Shown in pieces: positions 9,008 through 15,810 of a stretch of DNA of 39,264 nucleotides. The translations under genes and the position numbers were made by a program. The number at the start of each line of letters is the position of its first letter. The stretch's first letter is position 1. This DNA is from Nitrobacter sp. 62-13. GTDB lineage: Bacteria > Pseudomonadota > Alphaproteobacteria > Rhizobiales > Xanthobacteraceae. Under the pieces are notes generated by a model. It was given only the letters and a program-made list of their open reading frames with translations. It made no database searches and was not told the DNA's origin. The stretch is from positions 1 to 39,264 of the forward strand of contig NZ_MKRN01000175.1 in assembly GCF_001896955.1 (NCBI RefSeq), in the 5' to 3' direction.

Positions 9008-9574
9008 TCATCTGTACAGTTGCAACTCAGGCCGGGGATCAGGGACAAAGCCGTCCCTGTTGGGCATTTCCACCTTCGGCAAGGTCTTCGCATCCATGGT
9101 CTCGCTCGGCTTGATGACCTTGGCTTCCGACAGGATGTAGGCGACCAGTGAATACACCTCGTCGTCCTTGAGCGAACCCGGCGAGTCGAACGGCATCGCA
9201 CGCTTGATGTAGTCGAACAGCGTGGTTGCGTACGGCCAGTAACTCTCCACGGTCTTGACCGGCGTCTTGCTTGCGAGCGTGCCCCGACCGCCGATCAGAC
9301 GATCACCACCTATGCCCTTGGCCGGATTTCCTTGCAGCTTGTCGCCATGGCAGGCGGCGCAGGTGTTGGCAAAAATAGCTGCGCCTGCTTTCGCCGTGCC
9401 GCTTCCCGGAGGAAGTCCCGCGCCCGAAGGCGGAATCGAAAAGTATTTAGCCATCTCATCCGTCGTCGCATTCCGGCCGACGCCGAAGTGATCGATGGTC
9501 GATTGAGCGCTTGCACTGCCGGAGAACAGGCAGATGCCGATCGCAAAAGCGAGATATTTCCTACGCATGGACAT
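9008..9574 (-). CDS. SoxD-like monoheme cytochrome c, electron acceptor of the sulfite dehydrogenase
   Basis: The 188-residue protein has a Sec signal peptide cleaved about residue 23 (G-S-A-S-A-Q) and one heme site, C-A-A-C-H, at residues 72-76. The segments F-G-V-G-R-N-A-T, G-L-P-P-G-S-G-T and S-Y-W-P-Y-A-T-T-L-F-D-Y-I, then R-A-M-P-F, are typical of the cytochrome part of SoxD; the Met is the likely distal ligand. Classical SoxD is about twice as long with two hemes, so this is a short single-heme version. It should carry electrons from the molybdenum subunit to the respiratory chain in the periplasm. Its ATG lies inside the end of the upstream molybdoenzyme gene (14-base overlap), indicating translational coupling. 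A second ATG two codons later is possible. Confidence 0.88.
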   Translation of the reverse strand: MSMRRKYLAFAIGICLFSGSASAQSTIDHFGVGRNATTDEMAKYFSIPPSGAGLPPGSGTAKAGAAIFANTCAACHGDKLQGNPAKGIGGDRLIGGRGTLASKTPVKTVESYWPYATTLFDYIKRAMPFDSPGSLKDDEVYSLVAYILSEAKVIKPSETMDAKTLPKVEMPNRDGFVPDPRPELQLYR

Positions 9575-10961
9575 TGGTCACATCTCCCGCCGCGCTGACG
9601 GCCCAACTCTGAATCGCGTTGAGGTGATAGACCGAACCGAACGGTCCGTTATCACCGCGGATCGCGATGAGTTGCTTGAGGGTGGGCTGGACATAACCGG
9701 TTTCGTCGATGCAGCGGCTCTGCAGCACCGCAGCCTTTCCGTCCCACATCCACGGGAAGCTGAAGCGCACCGTGCACATCGGCTCGGGAACCGACTCCAG
9801 GCGCGCCGGATACCAGGTCTTTCCTGAATCGAGCGAGACATCGACGGACTGGACCCGCCCGCGCCCCGTCCATGCAAGGCCTGTGATATTGTAGAATCCC
9901 GGACCCGGCAGCTTCATGTCGCCGGACGGGAACGTGATGACCGACTTCGCTTCCATATCCAGCGTGAAGATGCGCGCCTTGCCGTCTCCGAGAAGATCGG
10001 TGTACTTGGAAGTCTCCTCGCGGGTCATGAACGGCTTGTCGCTGACCTGCAGCCTCCGCAACCATTTGATGTGGGTGTTTCCCTCATAGCCGGGAAGCAG
10101 AAGCCGCAGGGGATAGCCCTGTTCGGGACGGATCGCCTCACCGTTTTGTCCATAGACGATAAGCGCATCCTTCAGCATTTTCTCCATCGGGATGCTGCGC
10201 GTCATGACCGCGGCATCGGCGCCTTCCGCCAGCACCCAGGCTGCCCCCTCCTTCAATCCGGTCTCGCGCGCGAACGTCGCGAATTGAACGCCGGTCCATT
10301 CGGACGTGCTGAGCAGCCCGTGCGTTCCCTGCACGGTCTTCATGGTCGGCTTGTTCCATTCCGTCAGACCGTTGCCGGAGCACTCGATGAAATGCTTGCG
10401 CGTCACCGAAGGCAGCCGCTTGATGTCGGCCATCGAGAACGTCATCGGCCGATCCACCATGCCGTGGATCAGCAGGTTGTGCCTGGCCGGATCGATCGTC
10501 GGAATCCCGCCGTGATGACGCTCGAAATGGAGTCCTGAGGGCGTGATGTTGCCCAGTCCCTTGCCGAGCGGAGTGAGACTCCAGGAGGTGTTCTCGTTCG
10601 GCGTCGGATAGCGCATGCGAACTTCGGTCTCGAACTGAGACCTCGTTCCATAGCTTTCATCGGCAACCGGACGTCCCTGCACTTTGGTCGGATCGTCCGG
10701 CACATCGTAAAGAACGGCACCCGGCGGCGCTTTCGGCGATTCAGCGCGAGCGATCGAAGCTGCACCCGCCGCGCCGACGAGTGACCCCGCCGCGAACAAA
10801 AAGCCGCGCCGGCTTGAGATCACGTGACGCGGAAACATTCCGTCCTTGCAGTCGCAGTCTTCCTGGAGACGTTGCGCGATATGGCGCTGTTCGGCCATCA
10901 CCATCTGCTCGGCCATGTGGCGAGCCTTGTCGTCGTAGACGACCTTGTCATCGCTGTTCAA
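9561..10961 (-). CDS. soxC: SoxC/SorA-type sulfite dehydrogenase, molybdenum cofactor subunit
   Basis: The 466-residue protein belongs to the sulfite oxidase family. The molybdenum-ligating cysteine lies in F-I-E-C-S-G-N-G (Cys194), followed by G-T-H-G-L-L-S-T-S-E-W-T-G-V. A C-terminal dimerisation domain with W-T-G-R-G-R-V and F-S-F-P-W completes it. A Tat signal (S-S-R-R-G-F-L-F, arginines 51-52) shows it is folded and then exported. I chose the TTG at 10961 because AGGGAG sits six bases upstream and the next ~45 residues look coding (D-D-K-A-R-H-M-A-E-Q-M); an ATG at 10916 is the alternative. Either way the Tat motif follows an unusually long N-region containing C-D-C. It oxidises sulfite or a related sulfur compound and passes electrons to the cytochrome in the next gene. 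No other sox genes are present. Confidence 0.9.
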   Translation of the reverse strand: MNSDDKVVYDDKARHMAEQMVMAEQRHIAQRLQEDCDCKDGMFPRHVISSRRGFLFAAGSLVGAAGAASIARAESPKAPPGAVLYDVPDDPTKVQGRPVADESYGTRSQFETEVRMRYPTPNENTSWSLTPLGKGLGNITPSGLHFERHHGGIPTIDPARHNLLIHGMVDRPMTFSMADIKRLPSVTRKHFIECSGNGLTEWNKPTMKTVQGTHGLLSTSEWTGVQFATFARETGLKEGAAWVLAEGADAAVMTRSIPMEKMLKDALIVYGQNGEAIRPEQGYPLRLLLPGYEGNTHIKWLRRLQVSDKPFMTREETSKYTDLLGDGKARIFTLDMEAKSVITFPSGDMKLPGPGFYNITGLAWTGRGRVQSVDVSLDSGKTWYPARLESVPEPMCTVRFSFPWMWDGKAAVLQSRCIDETGYVQPTLKQLIAIRGDNGPFGSVYHLNAIQSWAVSAAGDVTNVHA

Positions 10962-11327
10962 GTTGCTCTCCCTAAGAGATCTTACGATCAATCGAGAACC
11001 GCACCACGCCTGGTGAAGTCCCGGCTTGACGTTCAACTCGAATTCTCCGCAAAGCCTATCTCTGCGGACGATCAAGCGTATCGGCCGCTTGCCTCGCTTG
11101 TGAATTAACATGGTGGTGAAGACGGATTCGACCAAAGTAGTCTCGACAGCGCGTTTTCGGCGGTGAACCCAGCGCAGAACATGCGATCGGAAACGGCAGT
11201 TGCGGAGCCAGGCTTTTCCGCTGTGACGGAGGTTGCGATAGGGAACAAAGCTTCCCATCTGCAGAGGGCAGCACGTTCCGCTGTTTCGTCGTCAGCTTCC
11301 GCACCCAGAGCAAACAAAGGCATTCCC
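10962..11327. other. Intergenic region between soxC and the DUF1993 gene
   Basis: These 366 bases separate divergent genes and must hold both promoters. Frames run open through it from both sides, but the translations are not protein-like. I see no RNA gene, repeat or clear operator. Confidence 0.5.
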
Positions 11328-11831
11328 ATGTCATTTTACGATTCCGCCGCGCCGGCCTTCCTGCAAACGCTCGGCGCCCTTTCCGACATTCTCAGGAAGG
11401 CCGAAGCCCATGCGAGCGCGCGAAAGATCGCGCCCGAAACCCTGCTGACGGCACGGCTCTACCCGGACATGCTGCCGCTGACGCGCCAGATCCAGATCGC
11501 CTGCGATTTCGCTGTTAAGACCTGCGCGCGGCTGACCGGTTCGGAGGTGCCGAGCACGCCCGATACGGAGAAGACCTTTGACGACTTGCAGCAGCGCCTT
11601 GCCAAGGCGGCGGACTACGTGAAGGGTGCGGCGCCGGCCAAGTTTGACGGCGCGGACAGTCGCGACGTCACCTTTCCCGCAGGGCCGGACAAGACGATGA
11701 CGCTGAAGGGCCAGCAATATCTCAGCCAGTTCGCGTTACCGAATTTCTATTTCCATGCGACGACCGCCTACGACATCCTGCGTCATAACGGCGTCGAGCT
11801 CGGCAAGCGGGATTTCATGGGCGTGAAGTAG
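11328..11831 (+). CDS. DUF1993 family protein
   Basis: The 167-residue protein matches the DUF1993 family, whose fold is of the DinB-like four-helix type: N-terminal A-P-A-F-L-Q-T-L-G-A-L-S-D-I-L, L-Y-P-D-M-L-P-L-T-R-Q-I-Q, a middle F-D-D-L-Q-Q-R-L and a C-terminal F-Y-F-H-A-T-T-A-Y-D-I-L-R-H-N-G-V. Function is unknown; it is probably cytoplasmic. The ATG at 11328 has AAGG eight bases upstream and begins the family alignment. The frame continues upstream to 11163, but that part (rich in Ala, Ser and Arg) is not like the family. A strong terminator follows at 11866. Confidence 0.88.
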   Translation: MSFYDSAAPAFLQTLGALSDILRKAEAHASARKIAPETLLTARLYPDMLPLTRQIQIACDFAVKTCARLTGSEVPSTPDTEKTFDDLQQRLAKAADYVKGAAPAKFDGADSRDVTFPAGPDKTMTLKGQQYLSQFALPNFYFHATTAYDILRHNGVELGKRDFMGVK

Positions 11832-11865
11832 AGCCAAATGGTTGGCGCTTCGCGCAATACAGAAA

Positions 11866-11891
11866 AAAGGCCGGAATTGCTCCCGGCCTTT
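11866..11891 (+). terminator. Rho-independent terminator after the DUF1993 gene
   Basis: A perfect 9-bp stem, AAAGGCCGG with CCGGCCTTT, encloses an 8-base loop, 35 bases after the stop codon. An A-run before and a T-run inside the right arm make it able to act in both directions, so it may also stop transcripts coming from glpD. Confidence 0.8.
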
Positions 11892-11904
11892 CTCGTATTA
11901 AAGC

Positions 11905-11944
11905 GTTTTCCAGCGAATTGGATTCCGGTTCGCGTGAAGAAAAC
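11905..11944. repeat. 40-bp dispersed intergenic repeat, copy 1
   Basis: The element is bounded by GTTTTC and GAAAAC (an inverted repeat) and has the interior AGCG, then TGGAT.CCGG. A second copy of exactly the same length and order lies at 14765-14804. From general familiarity, sequences of this kind are scattered through Bradyrhizobium-type genomes. It forms the ragged 3' end of the glpS relic. Confidence 0.65.
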
Positions 11945-12145
11945 ACCTGCGCCACGCGCATGGTCTGCGGATGACGATAGACCTTCGGCGTCTCCCCGAC
12001 CTGCAACACCTCGCCCTCCCAGAGACAGATGGTGCGACCGCCAAGCAGCAAGGCCTCGGACGATTCGGTGGTCGCATAGCGACACGTCGCGGATCGTCGG
12101 CACGCCGTCGACCACCCGCGTGACGTGATCGAGGGCGACGCTCAT
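11941..12145 (-). pseudogene. glpS: Decayed glpS: glycerol-3-phosphate ABC transporter ATPase relic
   Basis: The relic begins with an ATG at 12145 overlapping the glpD stop as ATGA. The first 23 residues, M-S-V-A-L-D-H-V-T-R-V-V-D-G-V and onward to D-V-S-L, are the normal start of a GlpS-like ATPase. At about 12078 the homology shifts frame and jumps to a mid-protein segment, Y-A-T-T-E-S-S-E-A-L-L-L-G-G-R-T, W-E-G-E-V-L-Q-V-G and Y-R-H-P-Q-T, which normally follows the switch region. Roughly 170 codons with Walker A, the signature motif and Walker B are missing, and the C-terminal third is replaced by the 40-bp repeat. No permease or binding-protein genes follow. In rhizobia glpS normally heads the glpSTPQUV transport operon next to glpD, so this looks like the scar of losing that transporter. 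Confidence 0.75.
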
Positions 12146-13695
12146 GATCGCGCTCCCATTTCCCGCGGCGGACATCCGCTCGGCATGCGTTGCGCGGTGA
12201 GCCAGTCGTCGAGGACGACAATGTCGGATGCAGACATCCGCAAGCCCAGCTTGGAGCGGCGCCAGACGATATCGGCCGCGGTGCAGGCCCATTCATGCGA
12301 AATCAGATAGCGAACTTCGCTCTCGGTCAGCGTCGCGCCGAAGTCGCGGCCAAGATCGGCCATGGATTTCGCCGCGCCCAGCAGCTTCGCCGCGCGCGTG
12401 CCGTACGCGTGTGCAAGACGGCTCGCGTGCGCTTTTGTCAGGAAAGGATAGCCGCGCATCAACTCCGCCGTCAGCGCCGCGACCGCCGATACCTCCATGT
12501 CGCCGCCGGGCAGCGGCGTTTTCGCGGTCCAGCCCTCGCGCGCGCTGGTGCCCTTCAGATAGGACGACAGCTTTTCCAGCGCCTCCTCGGCGAGCCGGCG
12601 GTAGGTCGTGATCTTTCCACCGTAGACCGACAGCAACGGAACGCCGCCCGGCGTATCGAGTTCGAACGCGTATTCGCGGGTGGCGGCCTTGGCCTCGCTC
12701 GCGCCGTCGTCATAGAGCGGACGCACGCCGGCATAGGTCCAGACCACGTCCTGCGGCGTTACTGGCTTCGCCAGATACTCGCTGACGGACGCGCAGAGAT
12801 AGGCGATCTCGTCATCCGAGGCCTTCACTTTGGCAGGATCGCCGTCGTAGTCGCGATCGGTGGTGCCGATCAGGGTGAAGTCGTCCTGATACGGAATCGC
12901 GAACACGATCCGACCGTCGCTGTTCTGGAAGATGTAGGCGCGGTCGTGGTCGTAGAGCTTCCTGACCACGATGTGCGAGCCCTGCACCAGCCGAACTCTT
13001 GCGCGCGTGTTCACGCCCGCACCCAGGGTGAGCACCTGCTCGACCCAGGGGCCGCCCGCATTGACCAGCACCCGCGCCGAGATGGTGTTGCGTTCGCCGC
13101 TCAACGTGTCCTCGATCGTGACGTACCAGAGGCCGTCGGCCTGCCGGGTCTCGACCGCGCGGGTCCGCGGCCGGATGTCGGCGCCGCGATCAGCCGCGTC
13201 ACGCGCGGTAAGAACGACCAGGCGAGCATCGTCGACAAAACAGTCGGAATATTCGAAGCCCTTGCGGTAACGCCCGGCGACCAGCGGTTTGCCGACCTCG
13301 TCCCGTGACAGATCGACCGAGCGCGTCGGCGGCAGCAGTTTCCGCCCGCCGATATGATCGTAAAGAAACAGGCCGAACCGCAGCATCCATGTCGGCCGCA
13401 AGCCTGCGTGATGCGGCAGCACGAAGCGCAGCGGGCGGATGATGTGCGGCGCGATCCGCCACAGGATCTCGCGTTCGATCAGCGCCTCGCGAACCAGATG
13501 GAATTCGTAATATTCGAGATAGCGTAGCCCGCCATGCACCAGCTTGGTCGACACCGACGACGTGCCGCTGGCGAGGTCGTTCATTTCGCAAAGGAAAACA
13601 GAGTTTCCACGTCCTGCCGCGTCGCGTGCGATCCCGCATCCGTTGACGCCGCCGCCGATGATAGCGAGGTCGAAAACCTTGCCCACGAGCGCCAT
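12142..13695 (-). CDS. glpD: Glycerol-3-phosphate dehydrogenase, FAD-dependent
   Basis: The 517-residue flavoprotein oxidises sn-glycerol-3-phosphate to dihydroxyacetone phosphate and feeds electrons to quinone at the inner membrane. The FAD-binding site is D-L-A-I-I-G-G-G-V-N-G-C-G-I-A-R-D-A-A-G-R-G near the start; L-A-S-G-T-S-S, S-T-K-L-V-H-G-G-L-R-Y-L-E and the C-terminal Y-G-G-K-I-T-T-Y-R-R-L-A-E follow. Length is normal. The ATG at 13695 has AAGGG immediately before it, too close for a standard ribosome site; a GTG three codons later (13686) would have better spacing, so the true start may be there. It overlaps the glpS relic downstream as ATGA. The repressor glpR lies upstream in the same orientation, 186 bases away. 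Confidence 0.96.
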   Translation of the reverse strand: MALVGKVFDLAIIGGGVNGCGIARDAAGRGNSVFLCEMNDLASGTSSVSTKLVHGGLRYLEYYEFHLVREALIEREILWRIAPHIIRPLRFVLPHHAGLRPTWMLRFGLFLYDHIGGRKLLPPTRSVDLSRDEVGKPLVAGRYRKGFEYSDCFVDDARLVVLTARDAADRGADIRPRTRAVETRQADGLWYVTIEDTLSGERNTISARVLVNAGGPWVEQVLTLGAGVNTRARVRLVQGSHIVVRKLYDHDRAYIFQNSDGRIVFAIPYQDDFTLIGTTDRDYDGDPAKVKASDDEIAYLCASVSEYLAKPVTPQDVVWTYAGVRPLYDDGASEAKAATREYAFELDTPGGVPLLSVYGGKITTYRRLAEEALEKLSSYLKGTSAREGWTAKTPLPGGDMEVSAVAALTAELMRGYPFLTKAHASRLAHAYGTRAAKLLGAAKSMADLGRDFGATLTESEVRYLISHEWACTAADIVWRRSKLGLRMSASDIVVLDDWLTAQRMPSGCPPREMGARS

Positions 13696-13747
13696 CCCTT
13701 AAGGATTATCGGTTCTATAGTACCATAAATACGCTTCTCGATATTCA

Positions 13748-13775
13748 ATTATAGCTATTTTCTTTCATATGACGA
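13748..13775 (-). promoter_or_regulatory. Candidate glpD promoter
   Basis: On the minus strand a perfect TATAAT (13753-13748) follows TCGTCA (13775-13770) with a 16-base spacer, in a strongly AT-rich pocket of the 186-base glpR-glpD gap. Just downstream, AATATCGAGAA overlaps the start region and could be a GlpR half-site; that part is speculative. Confidence 0.45.
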
Positions 13776-13881
13776 TTAAATCACAATCTAAAACGAAAGC
13801 AACCGTAATCGCTGTCGCAGGCTGTGGATCCATTTCGACACCCGGAAACCGATCCGCTGGCGACCACGAGCGGCGAAAAGT

Positions 13882-14715
13882 TCACCCGGCGGCCCTTGGG
13901 CGTCCATCGGCGACGGGGTCGGCTTCCGCATCCAGGCCAGCCGGCTCGCCGGGCATCGCCACAATCACCTCGATGCCCTGCGCCCGGCAGATCGCGTGAA
14001 GATCGGCAGGCAGGGCCGCATCGGTGACGAAGGTCTGGATCTGGCTGATATGGGCGATGCGCACCGGCGCACTGCGGCGCAGTTTGGTGCCGTCGGCCAC
14101 CAGCATGACGCTGCGCGCGTTGGCGATGATCGCCTGCGATACCTGCACCTCACGATAGTCGAAATCCAGCAGTGCGCCCGCCTCGTCGATCGCGGACGCG
14201 CCGATAATGGCGTAATCGACCTTGAACTGGCCGATCAGATTGGTCGCGCTGGAGCCGATCACCGCTCCGTCGGAGCGGCGCACGTTGCCACCCGCGACGA
14301 TGACCTCAATGCGCGGATGACGATAGAGCTGCATCGCCACGTTGAGATTGTTGGTGATGACCAGAAGATCCTCATGCGAGGTGAGCGCGCTGGCCACCTC
14401 CTCGGTGGTGGTTCCGATGTTGATGAACAGCGAGCAGCCGTTGGGAATCCGCGCGGCCGCCGCCGCGCCGATCGCTTTCTTTTCTTCGGCAGCGACGAAG
14501 CGGCGAGCTTCGTAAGCCAGATTTTCCACACCGGAAGCGATGATGGCGCCGCCGTGAATGCGCGTCAGCGAACGCTGGTCGCACAGATCATTGAGGTCCT
14601 TGCGAATGGTCTGGGCCGATACCTCGAAACGGCGCGCAAGCTCGTCCACCATGACCCGTCCGAACGCGCGGGCAATGTTCAGGATATCGGATTGACGCTG
14701 GCTAAGGCCGGCCAC
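13882..14715 (-). CDS. glpR: DeoR-family repressor of glycerol-3-phosphate genes
   Basis: The 277-residue protein has a DeoR winged helix-turn-helix (S-Q-R-Q-S-D-I-L-N-I-A, then V-D-E-L-A-R-R-F-E-V-S-A-Q-T-I-R-K-D-L-N-D-L) in the first 60 residues. The C-terminal sugar-phosphate sensor domain shows F-I-N-I-G-T-T-T-E-E-V-A, V-I-T-N-N-L-N-V-A, G-G-N-V-R-R-S-D-G-A-V-I-G and A-D-G-T-K-L-R-R-S. The start is GTG at 14715, with GAGGTG eight bases upstream. Its position before glpD and its similarity to GlpR support glycerol-3-phosphate as inducer. The last ~20 residues are Asp/Ala/Arg-rich and probably disordered, making it a little longer than E. coli GlpR. Confidence 0.9.
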   Translation of the reverse strand: MAGLSQRQSDILNIARAFGRVMVDELARRFEVSAQTIRKDLNDLCDQRSLTRIHGGAIIASGVENLAYEARRFVAAEEKKAIGAAAAARIPNGCSLFINIGTTTEEVASALTSHEDLLVITNNLNVAMQLYRHPRIEVIVAGGNVRRSDGAVIGSSATNLIGQFKVDYAIIGASAIDEAGALLDFDYREVQVSQAIIANARSVMLVADGTKLRRSAPVRIAHISQIQTFVTDAALPADLHAICRAQGIEVIVAMPGEPAGLDAEADPVADGRPRAAG

Positions 14716-14764
14716 CGCTGCAGCACCTCGAGACCACGGACATCCAGGGTGCCGATGTTACAAC

Positions 14765-14804
14765 GTTTTCGAGCGGCGTGGATACCGGCTCAGGCCAGGA
14801 AAAC
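14765..14804. repeat. 40-bp dispersed intergenic repeat, copy 2
   Basis: Same orientation and length as the copy at 11905-11944: GTTTTC, AGCG, TGGAT.CCGG, and GAAAAC at the end. Here it continues into GCGTCAAAACAAAAA, a tail I associate with fuller copies in Bradyrhizobium-type genomes. It lies 50 bases upstream of glpR. Confidence 0.65.
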
Positions 14805-14832
14805 GCGTCAAAACAAAAACTCACGATTCCTT

Positions 14833-14851
14833 CTTCTGATTTCATCAGAAG
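14833..14851 (-). terminator. Perfect 8-bp hairpin between the 76-aa gene and glpR
   Basis: CTTCTGAT and ATCAGAAG pair across a 3-base loop, 56 bases after the stop of the minus-strand small gene. There is no T-run, so it may be a weak terminator or part of the neighbouring repeat. Confidence 0.35.
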
Positions 14852-14906
14852 CGGAAAGACCTGCCACGACGCGGCGGCGCAGCATTCCTGCGCCGGCCGC
14901 TCGGCA

Positions 14907-15137
14907 TCAGAATTGAAATCTCGGCAAAGCCCGACGGAAGGATTTCACGAAATCGGGACAAGCGGATTTTTGCGCGCGCTGCTTCGCAGCACGCTCCGCG
15001 TCGCGGGCGCTGCGGAACAGCTTGCCGTCCAGGGCGCTGAACCGCTGTGAGGCCGAAAAGAATCGGAAACCGGCGCGATCGCGCACCACGATGCCCGCGG
15101 ATTCCGAACCGACTTCGATGATATAGGTCTTCGACAT
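14907..15137 (-). CDS. Small hypothetical protein, 76 aa
   Basis: The frame starts MSKTYIIEVGSESAGIVVRD and contains F-R-F-F-S-A-S-Q-R-F-S-A-L-D-G-K-L-F. This looks like a small beta-sheet domain that folds back on itself, ending in a basic helix rich in Arg, Ala and Lys. The ATG at 15137 is preceded by GTGGGAT; the frame extends upstream to 15245 but that part lacks protein character. I know of no function. It stands alone between glpR and the beta-oxidation operon. Codon use fits the host. Confidence 0.65.
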   Translation of the reverse strand: MSKTYIIEVGSESAGIVVRDRAGFRFFSASQRFSALDGKLFRSARDAERAAKQRAQKSACPDFVKSFRRALPRFQF

Positions 15138-15350
15138 ATCCCACTCGCATTTTTCCGGCCGGAAAGGCCGCGCCGATAACGGGCAATGGCGGGAAACGTT
15201 CCCTGTCGCACCAACAGGATATGGAGATGGTTCGGGCGTTCGCAACTAGAATCAATCGAGGTTCGGCGCTGATCGAATCGGCGAATTTCCGGGCCGGCTC
15301 AGGCCACCCCGCCCCAAGTCAGCGAGCGGAAGGTTATCAGGTAGCCGTGG

Positions 15351-15800
15351 TTATGCCGACACCGGCGGGTCGGCCTGCGGGACCTCGCGCGGGCGGCCTT
15401 GATCGTCGATCGCGACATAGGTGAACTTGCCGTCGGTGACGAGGATGAACTGCATCTCCTTGCGGCGCATGACCCAGGCTTCCAGATGTACTGTGATTGA
15501 GGTCCTGCCGATGCGAACCAGCGTGGCGTGCACGGAGACGAGATCGCCGACATAGACCGGCTTGCGGAAGTTCATGGCGTCGATGGCAACGGTCACGGTG
15601 CGCGACTTCGCGAGCTTCGACGCGAAGATGCCGCCGCCGATGTCCATCTGGCTGAGCAGCCAGCCGCCGAAAATATCGCCGTTCTGGTTGGTGTCGGCCG
15701 GCATCGCGAGCGTACGCGTGCAGAGTTCGCCGAGCGGCGTGGTTTCATTGATCGCCGGGGCGTGAACGGCCGTTGCGTCCGTCGTCAGGGCATCCGTCAT
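15351..15800 (-). CDS. Acyl-CoA thioesterase, YciA-type hotdog fold
   Basis: The 149-residue protein carries the YciA/BACH hotdog signature: N-Q-N-G-D-I-F-G-G-W-L-L-S-Q-M-D, with the catalytic Asp at its end, then D-A-M-N-F-R-K-P-V-Y-V-G-D-L-V. It hydrolyses acyl-CoA to free acid and CoA in the cytoplasm. The ATG at 15800 has AAGGTG upstream and lies 10 bases after the fadJ stop, so it is the last gene of the beta-oxidation operon. It may release CoA when acyl-CoA intermediates pile up. The frame continues into fadJ, but that upstream part is out-of-frame fadJ sequence. Confidence 0.92.
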   Translation of the reverse strand: MTDALTTDATAVHAPAINETTPLGELCTRTLAMPADTNQNGDIFGGWLLSQMDIGGGIFASKLAKSRTVTVAIDAMNFRKPVYVGDLVSVHATLVRIGRTSITVHLEAWVMRRKEMQFILVTDGKFTYVAIDDQGRPREVPQADPPVSA

Positions 15801-15810
15801 CAAATTCACC

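Noticed and set aside
8884-9114. Open frame of 76 residues after the foreign gene
   Set aside because: Only its first ~18 residues resemble a protein (the transglycosylase fragment); the rest is antisense to the cytochrome gene or has no protein character, so it is listed as a relic rather than a gene.
11163-11327. N-terminal extension of the DUF1993 protein
   Set aside because: The extra 55 residues are low-complexity and unlike the family; the ATG at 11328 has a ribosome site.
12190-13308. Plus-strand frame of 372 codons opposite glpD
   Set aside because: It is a shadow of glpD with no recognisable domain.
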